Source: Basidiobolus meristosporus CBS 931.73 (Eukaryota > Basidiobolomycota > Basidiobolomycetes > Basidiobolales > Basidiobolaceae). Taken from it: a DNA stretch of 64,000 nucleotides. The stretch lies in contig MCFE01000293.1 in the NCBI GenBank assembly GCA_002104905.1, positions 37,931-101,930 of the forward strand, read 5' to 3'. Position 1 is the stretch's first letter; the number at the start of each line of letters is the position of its first letter. Made by a program: the position numbers and the translations under genes. Below the pieces are notes generated by a model. The model had not been told where the DNA came from. It did no database searches and worked only from the letters and a program-made list of their open reading frames with translations. Below, piece after piece: positions 35,131-45,631 of the stretch.

Positions 35131-35769
35131 CTTGCAGATGGTATGAATGGCTTAGAGCAAGCTTGGAATACTAGGTTCAGAAGCTCCAATAGACTTCCAT
35201 ATCCCAGAGTGTTCAGCAACAGCTTACATATCAGGAGTATTTTGGATACCTTCCCAGTGAGGATTAACAGACCTTCTAGAGGGCAGAGGCACTTTTATTC
35301 TGGCAAGTGCAAGGCACACTGTGTGAAGTTTCAAGCACTGACTGACATTGAGGGTAATATCATCTGGTTTAGTGGGCCATTTGCTGGAAGTAGGCATGAC
35401 AAAGCGCTCTGGGTAGAGAATCATCCTGAATTCAGTAGAGGGGAGAAATGAATGGCAGACTTAGCCTATATAGGAGAGGATTGTCAGAGATTAGGATGTA
35501 TTACAGCTTATAGGAAGCCAAGAAATGGTGTGCTTAGCAGGAAGCAGAAGCTCTACAATGAGACATTTGATCATTTTAGAGTGGTGTTAGAGCATACATT
35601 TAAATATATGAAGAGATTCAGCATATTGGCCGGTAAATACAGAGGAAAGTCATATATAGAAGAAAATAGCAAAATAGGTAAAATAGCTAAGAAACATATC
35701 AATGCACAGTATATTCATACAAGCAGACATCCACCAAGAGAAATATGTCTGGAGCATTATGAAGAGTAA
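35104..35769 (+). pseudogene. DT2-1 DDE transposase, N-terminally deleted
   Basis: 35104-35451 and 35452-35769 carry the DDE_Tnp_4 core: LDTFPVRINRPS, GSRHDKALWVENHPEFS and FDHFRVVLEHTFKYMKRF. A single TGA (35448-35450, where DT2-3 has a Cys codon region GQKCMAD) splits it. The first ~90 residues are replaced by the ORF2 junction. Confidence 0.75.
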
Positions 35770-35955
35770 ATAAAGCAAGGAAAGCACTATTCTGAGCAAC
35801 GTAAGTAAGATTGAGTAATATTACCAGTAACTGTATCATACCACTGGCATCATGGTAGCTATTATAGTGCCAGATAGTGCCGTAGAGTGCCAGATTGATC
35901 TGGCACCACAAACAGGCTGGCACTATGTGGCACTATCCAACAGAACAAGTCTAGT

Positions 35956-36603
35956 AGCTGATAGGTCTTGTTGTCCTTTCGAATCTGAGTAGCATGGGTT
36001 CTCCAGTTGATTGAAGGATTACAATAAAATAGCCAGGTTTTTCCAAGTACAAGGTCAAACTTGCAGTTCCCAAATATATAAGCCTGTAGGTCTTCTTCAT
36101 AGTCATTGATTTTCATTCTTACTGGCTGGGTAATACGGTTGATTAAGTGAGAGTTCCCATCAGCTGGGGAGACTGAAGTTGATTTGGTAGGATCTGAGTA
36201 GACACCAGCTTTCAAGGCAAATTATTCTGACATGTATTCATGTGATGCTCCTGAATCAATCATGATTTTGGCAGGTACTCCATTGATTACTCCATTTAAG
36301 TACAATAACATCCCTGAGTTTGAGGTCATTTGGGACAAGTACTCTTCAGTCATATGGAAGGTAGGTTCCAAGTCTTCCTCAAGCTTATCCTCCACATTAC
36401 AGTGTTCATGGGACTCAATATAGTTGAAGGTTCTTGTTGGCTGGTGTCCATTTCTTCTGTGGGGGCAGTACTTTGAGATGTGTCCTTGCTGGTGGCAATT
36501 AGAACAAAGTCCTTTCTTCCTGCATTCTTCTGTGGTGGTGTTCTTCTGCATAGCATCTATTTCCATTGGTACTACTTCTGACTGTCTTCTTTTACAATGA
36601 TTG
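35956..36603 (-). pseudogene. GypA-1 Gag zinc knuckle and protease
   Basis: 36566-36222 has the nucleocapsid knuckle CSNCHQQGHISKYC (CX2CX4HX4C) followed by an acidic linker and the aspartic protease motif MIDSGASHEYMSE. 36215-35956 continues the protease (FDLVLGKTWL, NPSINWRTH). A stop at about 36220 splits it. Sense reading then enters DT2-1. The N-terminal Gag is displaced to 38195-38585 by a block of other gypsy sequence. Confidence 0.8.
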
Positions 36604-38194
36604 TGTTACAAGTCTTGGTATAAGAGTTGTAGAGGAATAGGGAGTTTAGCTAGTATTGTATTCACTAAAACTTGAACTGATTTTTATTGAGGTTCCAGCA
36701 GCTCCTTGTATACATTTTGCCAGATCAATTGCTGGCTAATTGTATTTCCTAATGTAGGTTGTGGTGAGGACTCAATTGATTGCATCATCATCACCCAATA
36801 AGATCCTACTAAATATATCTATTTCAGTCTGATAAAGATCTGCTGATTCATTTGCTGACTAATGCTACTGATTTGATAGATAATACTGATATACTGATAA
36901 CCTAAACATATAATAATTGATTGGACTAAAAACTGATCTAACTTAAACATTCAAGCCGCAGATCATAACATTCTCCACTACTAAAGTTGAGAGGGTTCTC
37001 CTGAATCTCTTTTCTTGTGATACCAATATTTTGATGGTTCAGTATTATCAGCAAGTCTTGCAAGCTTGAGTCTGTCCCTACGCAATAGGTCCTCCCGGAA
37101 ATTGCCTTCTTTGTCCACCAGTTGGTAAGTTAGTTCTAGAGTGATATGCCAAGGTTTTCAAGTATCTGATCTGCTGCATTTCCAGGCAAACCTCTAATGT
37201 CTTTGCCATAAAGTTTGCTTCTCTATCAGATAAGATCTTCACAGGGCATCCAAACTTCATTAGGATCTCATGGTAAATGAAACTTGCAACTTCTTGTTCA
37301 CTGGCTATTGGTACAGCTTTAGCCACTGGCCATTTAGTGGCATGGTCAATTGCTACTAGGATCTGATGGTTGCATCTCCTAGTGGCTGGCAGTCTTCCAA
37401 TAAAGTCAATTCCCCATCTTTCAAATGGTCTGACAGGCTCCAAGGGAAAGAGCTCAGCAATTCTCTGTGATTGGCTTTGGTTGATTTGGCAATTTGGGCA
37501 TGTTTTCACTGGCTTCTCAATGTCTTGTTTCATTCTGGGCCACCATGCTCTGGCTTTCACAAGGCTATAGGTTCCTTCAATCCCAAGATGTCCATATCCA
37601 TTGTGTAGCTTATGTATTAAATCCAGGCAAGCAACATAAGGACAATAGGCAATAGGGCTTCCATCAACAATTTGGTAGAGTGTTTCATCCTGTACAACAA
37701 ATTTGCTGGCTTCATCACCAATTATCTTCTTGATATCTTCATCCACCTCATTAGGAATGGCTTGGTCCTCCAAGTACTTTGGTAATAGGCAAGGCCAATC
37801 TGATTCATGCACTAAGTTGAGTTGTGCAACTTGATCTAATTTTGATAAGGCATCACCAACTGTGTTGTTTTTTCCAGGGCTGTAGACAATCTCCAGGTCA
37901 AATTGCTGAATGTATTCACTCCATCTTGTCATTCTTCTAGAGAGTAACTTCTGAGTAAATATATACTTGAGGGAGGCATGATCAGTCTTTGCAGTGCATT
38001 TGACTCCTTCAATATAGCATCTCTGTGTCTTCCAACAGTGTATTATAGCAAGCATCTCCTTCTCATGGACTGGATAGTTTTGTTCTGCTGAGTTCAGTTT
38101 CTCCGATTCAAAGACAACAGGGTAGTCCTTTCCTTTGTGTTCTTGGCTCAACACTCCACCAATTGCATTAACTGAAGCATCTGTGCACAGAGTG
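36604..38194 (-). mobile_element. GypA block: RNase H, integrase and LTR lodged in Gag of GypA-1
   Basis: In sense it starts abruptly in RNase H (EFTLCTDASVNAIGG), continues through the RNase H and integrase (ERWGIDFIGRLP, LSDREANFMAK), skips the integrase C-terminal third near 37130 and ends with a 367-bp LTR (36970-36604). The frame 38364-37078 is open for 428 codons because Gag is fused in frame to RNase H. Protease and RT are absent. It is a recombinant or 5'-truncated insertion. Confidence 0.75.
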
Positions 38195-38585
38195 AACTCT
38201 TTTCTTGGTGGCTGACCTGATCTTGTTGTGGTACCACTGTAAAGCTGCATTTGCCAGGAAAGAGGCTGCATAATGCAACTTGCTTTCTGGAGAAATTCCG
38301 TGAGCCGTGAAAGCCTCTTCAATCTGGAAGAGCCAAGTCCCCAGGTTTTCATTGACTCTACCATGGTACTGGTTGACCTTCACACACAAGTTGCTCTTGA
38401 CAGCGTTTTGCTGGCTTTGGGCCATGGTAGTCATTCCTTGTTGCTGCTGGCTAAGGATCTGGAGGAACTGTTGCCGCTGGTCCAGGATTTGTTGCATAGC
38501 ATTCTACCATTCTTGATTGTTGGACCTCTTGAGGGATGCTTCTTCTTTCTTCAGGAGGGATGTTTCTGGTTATTGCTGCTACCGC
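38195..38585 (-). pseudogene. GypA Gag N-terminal region
   Basis: In sense, a Gln-rich stretch (MQQILDQRQQFLQILSQQQQ) precedes the Retrotrans_gag-type block NENLGTWLFQIEEAFTAHGI and ANAALQWYHNKIRS. It follows an LTR fragment directly and ends at the junction with RNase H at 38194. Confidence 0.7.
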
Positions 38586-38683
38586 TGTTACAAGTCTTGG
38601 TATAAGAGTTGTAGAGGAAAAGGGAGTTTAGCTAGTATTGCATTCACTAAAACTTGAACTGATCTTTATTGAGGTTCCATCAG
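38586..38683 (-). repeat. Truncated GypA 5' LTR (last ~98 bp only)
   Basis: Only the 3' part of the LTR is present, from GGAACCTCAATAAAG to ACTTGTAACA in sense. In the complete solo LTR the truncation point lies roughly 20 bp downstream of TATATATAAGG, close to the expected transcription start. Confidence 0.75.
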
Positions 38684-39279
38684 ACTTTGATTAGTACCAC
38701 ATCTGTAAAGAGACTGCTAAGCTCACAAGAATCCAATCTAAGTTCTACAAGAAAACTACCACTTTTCTGTTGGAAAAGTCCCCTTTAAGAAACTACTTTA
38801 GTCTGAAGACCCCTTTAGACACCCCTTTAAGAAGCCGCTTTAGGCACCCCTTTAGTGCATATCCACTTTAGAGACCATTACAAGCAGCCCCTTAACTCTA
38901 AAGACACCCCTTTAGAGACTTCTACAGCATATCCCTTTAGGTCAAAGGGGAGTTCAGGCCTTTCATATTAGGAAGTATTCTCTCAGAAAGGGAAAGAACT
39001 CTCAAATAAGGAAAGTTACTATAAAGTAAATAAGCCCAATAGTCAACAGAAGGTCAGAACACAGCTGTAGAAGTCAGAATCACTGCCTAAAGTATATTTG
39101 GAGCCTGAGATTGGGGGTATTAGTGAAAGTTATATCTTCTATGGGTATAGCAAGCTTCCAAAAAATTATTTCAGTATTAGTATACTGGATGTTGTTGTAT
39201 ATTGTTAATTAGCCTTTACATTGTATTACAAGCCCCAAACTAATCATACTACAACAAAACAAATAGGCTCACAATCCAT
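38684..39279. repeat. Unassigned AT-rich stretch with CCCCTTTA-type repeats
   Basis: About ten irregularly spaced variants of (C)CCCTTTAR occur from 38779 to 38955, the last in reverse (CAAAGGGG). The rest shows no recognisable feature or gene. Confidence 0.5.
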
Positions 39280-39831
39280 CAGAGAGCTAGCTTCTTCACA
39301 GCTATCACTCTGCATGCCATATTAAGAAGGCTGGGGTGAGCCTAAAGGTGTTACAAACTCACCTGACTCAGCTTACACAAGGTTACAAGTAGAGCCAGGT
39401 GCAGTTATGGAAGTATCTAGTGGCCATCAAGATATTGTCAATACAGTAGTGACTGGTGAATTGTCAAATATGACTTTTGTGGCAAAATGCTGGCTGTGAT
39501 ATATGTAATACCTTCTATGCTGTTTGTGTGCTTCATGGCTGAGATGCTTGCTACAATAGCCACATGGTCATTTATTCTTCTCTTACAGTGTTGAATCAAT
39601 ATAGTCTTGACTGTGGGACAAACAATTTGACACTCAACTATGCATCACTGTTATATATTTTTTCAATATTCATGGGAGTTTAAGACAGTCTTGTTTCTGA
39701 GACATTGCACCTATATGATTGCAAGAATTGATGACAACCTGCCATATTAAGCATTATAAAAAAGTTGTGGCACCACATACACAGGTATATGTAACACCAC
39801 TTCTCCTTTGGCTTGACTCACTTTCAAGTAT

Positions 39832-41478
39832 ATGCTGCCAAAAAATGAACAAAGTTGTTGGGTTTCCTTCCAAACCCCACTTCTGCCAGCAGCAGAAGCA
39901 CAGTTGGACAACAGCTTGCTTTTGACACACAGTGCAACACATGGGGCTACAACCAAAAAGGGCTCTGTGGACCGTGTGCCCACTGAAGATAACAATGCAG
40001 ACTCCTCAGGCTCTCAGTCAAGTAGGCAATTGGGAATCTCTGCAGTGCTGCAAGCTGATCATAATGCTGAGGCAGATGAGAATGTAGCAAATGCAGTGCC
40101 TCCAATAGAAGACCAGCAAGTGGCTGTTGTAGCAACAGCACCAACCATATTGTCAAGTATATTGCCAGCTCATACCAAAGCATTAATGAGGCAATCAGAT
40201 GCAGTGGCAAATAGAATGAAAACAATGGCCCAGAGAAATCAAGAAATAGTCCAAAAACAGGGTGAGCAGATAAATGTGTAGAGCAATCAATATCCCAGGT
40301 AGAGAAAGCAGTACCTTTGCAACAAAGTAGGAGCTCAAGTAGCTCAATGTCACAGCCAAGAATTGAGCCAGTTCCTGATTTAACAGCAGCAGAACACTAT
40401 AAAGTCTTTGAAGCACAGCAGCAATGCCCAAAGACAAAGCCCCTGGAAAAAACCTATCACAGAATGGGGGAGAAGATGCAGCGTTTATGCCAAAGTCTAA
40501 AAATCAAAAGATATTGGAGATATGTGAAGCTGTTGAGTGCAATGATGAAGAATGTGCTAACATTCTGGAGGTAGTAAGATGTCTAGCATGCCAACACCTT
40601 AAAGCCGGCATACCATGGGACCATCATGAACTCAAGGCCAAGCAGAATGCACTCAACTTGTTCCATGAGCATTATCCTGGATTCAAACAGGCAAATGGAT
40701 CTTAGGCCAGCATTAGTATGCTACAAATGTATCTCAGGAACAGCAAAAACTATCAAAGGCTGAAGAACAAGGGTGCACTGGCTAAAAACCAACAGCTTCC
40801 TCAAGAACTTGTTTCAAGCAGGATCAAAAGCTCCAAACAAGTATCAAAGAAACATCAGGTAGCAGGAAGAGCTCTGATAAGGGACAAGCAGGCAGACACA
40901 GAAGCACTAGCATAACAATTATCAAGAAAAATGTGTAGTTATACTCAAGAAGCACTCAGTCAAAGTAGTTGTGAAGAACCTAGCAGTGATAAAAATTAGT
41001 AACTACCTCAGGAGCCTGTCACCGCATGGGCTGAGAGCTGAAAACTAACAGGAAAAAAGGGTCAAATTGCCTGCACAATCCCATTAAGGGACATGCAGGC
41101 CAAAATAGATGCATCAGAGCAGCACTTATCAAGGAGAAAATATAGCTTCATACAAGAAGTACTGAGACAAAGTATCAGTGAAGGAGCTTACAGTGATAAA
41201 GCAAAAGGTAAAGGGAAAATGTCCACCCATGCCAGAAATTTGAAAGTGTAAGAAAAAGGCTGCAGTTGTTGCTAATCATCACCATGAGCCTGGAACTGAC
41301 CAAATCTCATCACAGCCAAGTAGAATTACCAAAAGGAAAGCAGCTGTTTTCACAAGAATTAGAAGTGCAGTCATTTGAGCTACACCCTGGTTATGTTGAT
41401 GTGCCTACAGAGAAAGACAATACACAGCCTGCACATCCTCCATTGCTGGCAGAGTTGAGATCTCACCAACAGTGCTGA
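39832..41478 (+). pseudogene. DT1-4 ORF1, unknown protein
   Basis: Blocks at 39832-40281 (ADENVANAVPPIEDQQVAVV, KALMRQSDAVANRMKTMAQR), 40424-40705 (EICEAVECNDEECANILEVV, HLKAGIPWDHHELKAKQNAL, FHEHYPGFKQANGS), 40718-40915 (LRNSKNYQRLKNKGALAKNQ) and 41266-41478. An acidic N-terminal part, a predicted coiled-coil middle, a globular block around GIPWDHHELKAKQ and a basic Lys/Gln-rich tail are visible. Frames change at about 40280 and stops occur near 40703 and 40913. I do not recognise the family. Confidence 0.6.
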
Positions 41479-41545
41479 GAACTCAAAATGTTACCACAAT
41501 GCCTTCAGTGGAATTCTGGAATATTAATAGGCACTCTAAGAGGTT

Positions 41546-41627
41546 GGAATTCTCCAGGATTAGAAGGTAATGATCTGAGTGACTAAGCTAGGTCAATATT
41601 TAGGTGGAGTTACAAGCTTGGCAACAT
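41546..41627 (-). repeat. CopA LTR start, embedded and inverted
   Basis: The inverse of 26533-26612, ending with CAACA next to TTTTCTCAAGAGTT, exactly the junction that precedes CopA-3. The shared junction means a single ancestral insertion. Confidence 0.75.
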
Positions 41628-42424
41628 TTTCTCAAGAGTTGGAAGTGCGGCCAGTTGACCAACACTAAAGTGATGTAGATGAGCTTGCAGAGCAATGCAA
41701 TTTATATGTCCTAGCCTTCACATCCTCAATTGTGGACAGGGCGGAGATCTTGCTGACAGACTAAGCAACAGTATTATCAGCTCAAAAGACCATTGCAAAG
41801 CCTGCAGCAGAGTTTTGGGGCAATAACAGGCATAGCAAATGGTTGGAACACTTTTTGAAGAGCAGTGCTTAGGATAATGCACTTTAATATTGCAAGAATT
41901 TATTGCAAAGGCTGGTAGATGAGGTGCTATACCTTGCAGTGCTGGCTGAAGACCAGGACATATGGAAACCAGTGAATGAACAGTGGCATAATGCCATAGA
42001 GTTCCTGCCAAAGTCATGGAAATAGAGTGTTACAGCTGAAATACTTATTGAGCAGTGGATTTTTTTGGAGTCACATGTTGAGTGTGAGGTTGAGCTTAAT
42101 GTTAGTGTAGAGTATAGGGACTTGTATAGATGCATAGAATTGGTGACTGAGGTATAACTGAAGTTTCAAGGGAAGTAAATCAATTTGTCTGCATGAAAAG
42201 TAGAAGAAGCAGTTGAGTCAGGAAGTAAGCAGTGAAAAAGATGCAATAGCCAATCAATGCACACAAATGTAGGAGGTAATAGAGTGTTCAGGATCCAAAA
42301 GTGAGAAAATTGGCAAGGAACCACTTAAAAATCACTTATGTATTGTCATGATGTACAGTTTTAAAGATGTTTTTTGTGAAATCTGGGATGTAATATAAGT
42401 GCTTTGTGTAGGTTTTGCTTTAGG

Positions 42425-42784
42425 GCTGATAGGTAATTACAGTGCCAGATAGTACCAGAGGACCAAGATAGTGCCATGCATTTTTGTGACATGATACAAG
42501 TCACAGGAGCTATATTCAGAGTGTCATGGGTATTGAGTACCAGATGCATGTTTTCAGCCCTTCTGTGCTCTTACACATCCTGCACAACATTGATCTATAC
42601 AAAAAGGTCAAAAATGGATTTTCTCCAGCACATTAAGTGAAACACAGGGGCTACTTTACATGAAGAAGAATAGCAATGTTTTACACACTGTGGCCAAGTT
42701 TAGGTCTGCTATGTCTCTCTGGCACACAATGGGACCATTTGGCACTCATGGCTCAATGTGGCACTATGCAACAGGACAGGTCTA
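42425..42784. repeat. DT2-like terminal relic
   Basis: GTGCCA-type repeats (AGTGCCAGATAGTACC near 42440, GTGGCACTATG near 42756) end in CAACAGGACAGGTCT at 42784, a mutated DT2 terminus. It sits between two DT1 pieces. No coding sequence. Confidence 0.45.
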
Positions 42785-43221
42785 TTAATGGGGCAATGGG
42801 AGGTTGCAAAAGGAAATGTAATTTGGTAAATTAGTATGGTGCCCTGATAGAGGACCAACTATATGCCACCATGCTCCCAGATAAAAGCCAACCATGGTTC
42901 ACATCAAGGCCATCAATACACCATTAAGTTTTTGCCATATGTGGCCATTGCATATAATGGCCAGTAATGTCTGCTGAGATAAATGTAGACCATGTGAGGA
43001 CCATTACATGCCAGCAGGTCTGGCTAAAAGACCATGAAAACACCATTTTGTTCATTACTGCATTTGGCAGTAAATATAGCAAAATGCTGTTGCAATGCCC
43101 TATAATATTATGTAGAGGGGCAATAATTCCAACCTGCTGACATTATGTCAATCTCATTGCAGGATCATAACAGCTGGTCAAGATTATATCTACCTGTAGG
43201 ACCAAATTAGATCTTGTAGGG
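42785..43221 (+). repeat. DT1-5 right terminal region
   Basis: Aligns with DT1-6 57470-57902: GGAAATGTAATTTGGTAAATTAG, GTTTTTGCCATATGTGGC, and GGACCAAATTAG followed by a degenerate terminus near 43221. Confidence 0.6.
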
Positions 43222-43236
43222 GATGGTATCTTGGAC

Positions 43237-43489
43237 CTTTAGTATCTTTTGATTATTTGGCTTTTATATATATCCAAGTCTCTGTCTCCCTTGCTGCAGT
43301 CTGTTTTCCATAAGCTCTCTCTTTGTGTACTGTTGTTGTGCTTCAAGGACTTGGCAATACTCTACTACTGTTACATCAGCTAATGGCACATTAATAATCA
43401 CCTTATTAAAATATCTATACTCATCACATCCAAAGTACTGCACCACTCTAAGGGGTATGGGAAGCAATGTGGAGAACTAGTGTATTTAC
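43237..43489 (-). pseudogene. DT1 ORF1-like fragment
   Basis: Frame 43467-43264 contains VVEYCQVLEAQQQYTKRELM, resembling the YKVFEAQQQCPKTK block of ORF1 (40400-40440). Diverged and short. Confidence 0.4.
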
Positions 43490-43782
43490 ACATTATTCAC
43501 TTGTAGGTTGATTGATTAAAAGTATGGTTTTTACACTTTTGATAAAGTAGAGCAAACAAACATGAGGAGTTTGTAAAGAAAGATCCCAAGAATATGTGTG
43601 CAGAGTTTGGAATCTTTTGGACAACTTTTAGAAAGATCATAATCTTGGTACCTGTTAATTGGTGGAAATATTCCAAGTAAATCCCAACAAGAAATTTGGT
43701 TAGGACAAAACGCTAATCACCAAATAAGATTGTTGTGACTAAGTCAACATAGGTATTTAGGTGATAATGCTTTAATTCAACA
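43490..43782 (-). repeat. CopC LTR with polypurine tract
   Basis: In sense it starts TGTTGAATTAAAGC at 43782 and follows CopA block order (CACCTAAATA, CTTAGTCACAA, CAAATTTCTTGTTGGG, CTCTGCACACATATTCTTGG). It is preceded in sense by TTGAGTGGGAG, the same polypurine tract as CopA. It is the 3' end of a lost copia element; the outer end is approximate. Confidence 0.65.
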
Positions 43783-44019
43783 CTCCCACTCAACAACTTA
43801 TGCATAAGTTAAACAAACACATTCTGAGTGTACCATAGACTTGTTCCATTGCATAGTGCCATATAGTGCCAGCCTGTTTATAGTGCTGGATCAATCTGGC
43901 ACTCTATGGCACTATCTGGCACTATAATTTCTACCATAATGCCAGTGGTAGGATATAGTTACTGGTAATTTTACTCAATCTTACATGTGTTGCTCAATGT
44001 AGTGCTTTCCTTGCTTTAT

Positions 44020-45300
44020 TTACTCTTCATAATGCTCCAGACATATTTCTCTTGGTGGATGTCTGCTTGTGTGAATATACTGTGCATTGATATGTTTCTT
44101 AACTATTTTACCTATTTTGCTATTTTCTTCTATATATGACTTTCCTCTGTATTTACCTGCCAATATGCTGAATCTCTTCATATATTTAAATGTATGCTCT
44201 AACACCACTCTAAAATGATCAAATATCTCATTGTAGAGCTTCTGCTTCCTGCTAAGCACACCATTTCTTGGCTTCCTATAAGCTGTAATACATCCTAATC
44301 TCTGACAATCCTCTTCTATATAAGCTAAGTCTGCCGTACATTTCTCCCCTCTACTGAATTCTGGATGATTCTCTACCCAGAGTGCTTTGCCATGCCTACT
44401 CCTGCAAATTGCCCACTAGACCAGATGATGTTACCCTTAATGTCAGAAAGAGCTTGAAACTTCACACAGTGCGCCTTATATTTGCCCATATAAAAGTGCC
44501 TCTGCCCTCTAGTAGGTCTGTTAATCCTGACTGGGAAGGTATCCAAAACTCTCCTGATATGGAACCTATTGCTGAACACTCTAGGATATAGAAGTCTATT
44601 GAAGCTTCTGAACCTAATATTTCAAGTTTGCTTTAAGTTGTTATGATCTGCCACTTGAATGTTTAAGTTAGATCAGTTTTAGTCAAATTAATTAGTTATA
44701 GGTTTAGGTTATCAGTATATCAGTATTATCTATCATATCAGTAGCATTAGTCAGCAAATGAATCAGCAGATCCTTATGAGACAGATATAGATATATTAAG
44801 TAGGAACCTATTGGGTGATGATGATGGAATCAAATGAGTCATCAGCCACAACCTACGTTAGGAAATACAATTAGTCAGCAATTGATCTGGCAAAATATAT
44901 ATAAGGAGCTGCTGGAACCTCAATAAAAATCAGTTCAAGTTTTAGTGAATACAATACTAGCTAAACTCCCTATTCCTCTACAACTCTTATACCAAGACTT
45001 GTAACAAAGTCAATCATACCCTCTGTAAGGTAGTTGTCCATTGCTGTCAGCCGGGAATGAAAGCTTCTGGGACTTTTGTTGCTATGGATGGTGGGACATA
45101 ACCTTGTAGGTCAATAATTCTTGTAATAGCGGAGAAGCTTAACAGGGGATTTCCTTAGGTAGATTAGTGTAGATGGTCCAGAGTACTTGGTATGGATCTC
45201 CTCTAATGTGTCTAAAGTAAATCCAGTGGTAGTGATGGGATAGAGGAGAAAAGATCATTCAGTTGAGTAAGTCACTTTAAGATCGGTATATGATTGGGCT
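44020..45300 (-). pseudogene. DT2-2 transposase remnant
   Basis: 44259-44020 holds the C-terminal part (IFDHFRVVLEHTFKYMKRFS, with the third catalytic Glu); 44579-44373 holds LDTFPVRINRPTRGQRHFYM and ALSDIKGNIIWSS. The region past 45007 carries the N-terminal part. The D/H motif is damaged near 44390 and the gene is interrupted at 44639 by the GypA solo LTR. Confidence 0.7.
44639..45006 (+). repeat. GypA solo LTR, 4-bp TSD AAGT
   Basis: 368 bp, TGTTATGATCTGCC...CAAGACTTGTAACA, with 5-bp inverted ends TGTTA/TAACA. AAGT is duplicated at 44635-44638 and 45007-45010. It is the most complete LTR of this family; TATATATAAGG near 44907 is the likely TATA box. Confidence 0.88.
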
Positions 45301-45631
45301 GATGTGATTTGAATCATTTGGCGCAATCAGCTTTATTTATCTGAATTCCCATGCATTATGATTAAATCTCCATCAGTTGCCATGTATCCCACCATTATGA
45401 TGCAAAAATCATCCTCAAACAGTGACTTGGTATTTTTACTGTCGTTTCACTCACAGGTCTATAATTAATTAGGAAATCTGCAACTGATGTGATCTGATCT
45501 GTGTCAATGCAATACCAAGTTGCATCTTGCATAATATATGGAAAGTTCAACAATCACATTAGTTTGCATATATAATTCATATAGGACCAGGTTAACGCCA
45601 ATACACTAATGGAGTATCCAAATCTGGCACT

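Larger units (their letters stand above)
33221..35952 (-). mobile_element. DT2-1: internally deleted DNA transposon inside GypA-1
   Basis: Ends are AGACTTGTTCCATTG (33221) and, inverted, ...GAACAAGTCT (35952). Flanks AAT and AGT are a one-mismatch 3-bp duplication. Removing it joins gypsy codons in frame (TYQLL to PARLDFN). Relative to DT2-3 it is inverted and lacks the centre: ORF2 is fused near 35115 to the transposase. It carries a CopB solo LTR. CpG is well preserved around 34500-34700. Confidence 0.85.
39280..42424 (-). mobile_element. DT1-4: inverted DT1 fragment, ORF1 on plus strand
   Basis: Matches the inverse of DT1-6 from about 55070 down to 48900: pre-tnp2 region (39290-39660), ORF1 leader, ORF1, then the left flank with AAATTTT and TAATATAAG. 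The transposase half is absent. It holds the empty site for the DT2-3 insertion (GAGACATTGCACC near 39700). At 41546-41627 an 82-bp inverted CopA LTR piece is embedded. Confidence 0.7.

Noticed and set aside
38779-38955. CCCCTTTA cluster as an interstitial telomere
   Set aside because: The unit is not a known telomere repeat, the spacing is irregular and one unit is reversed.
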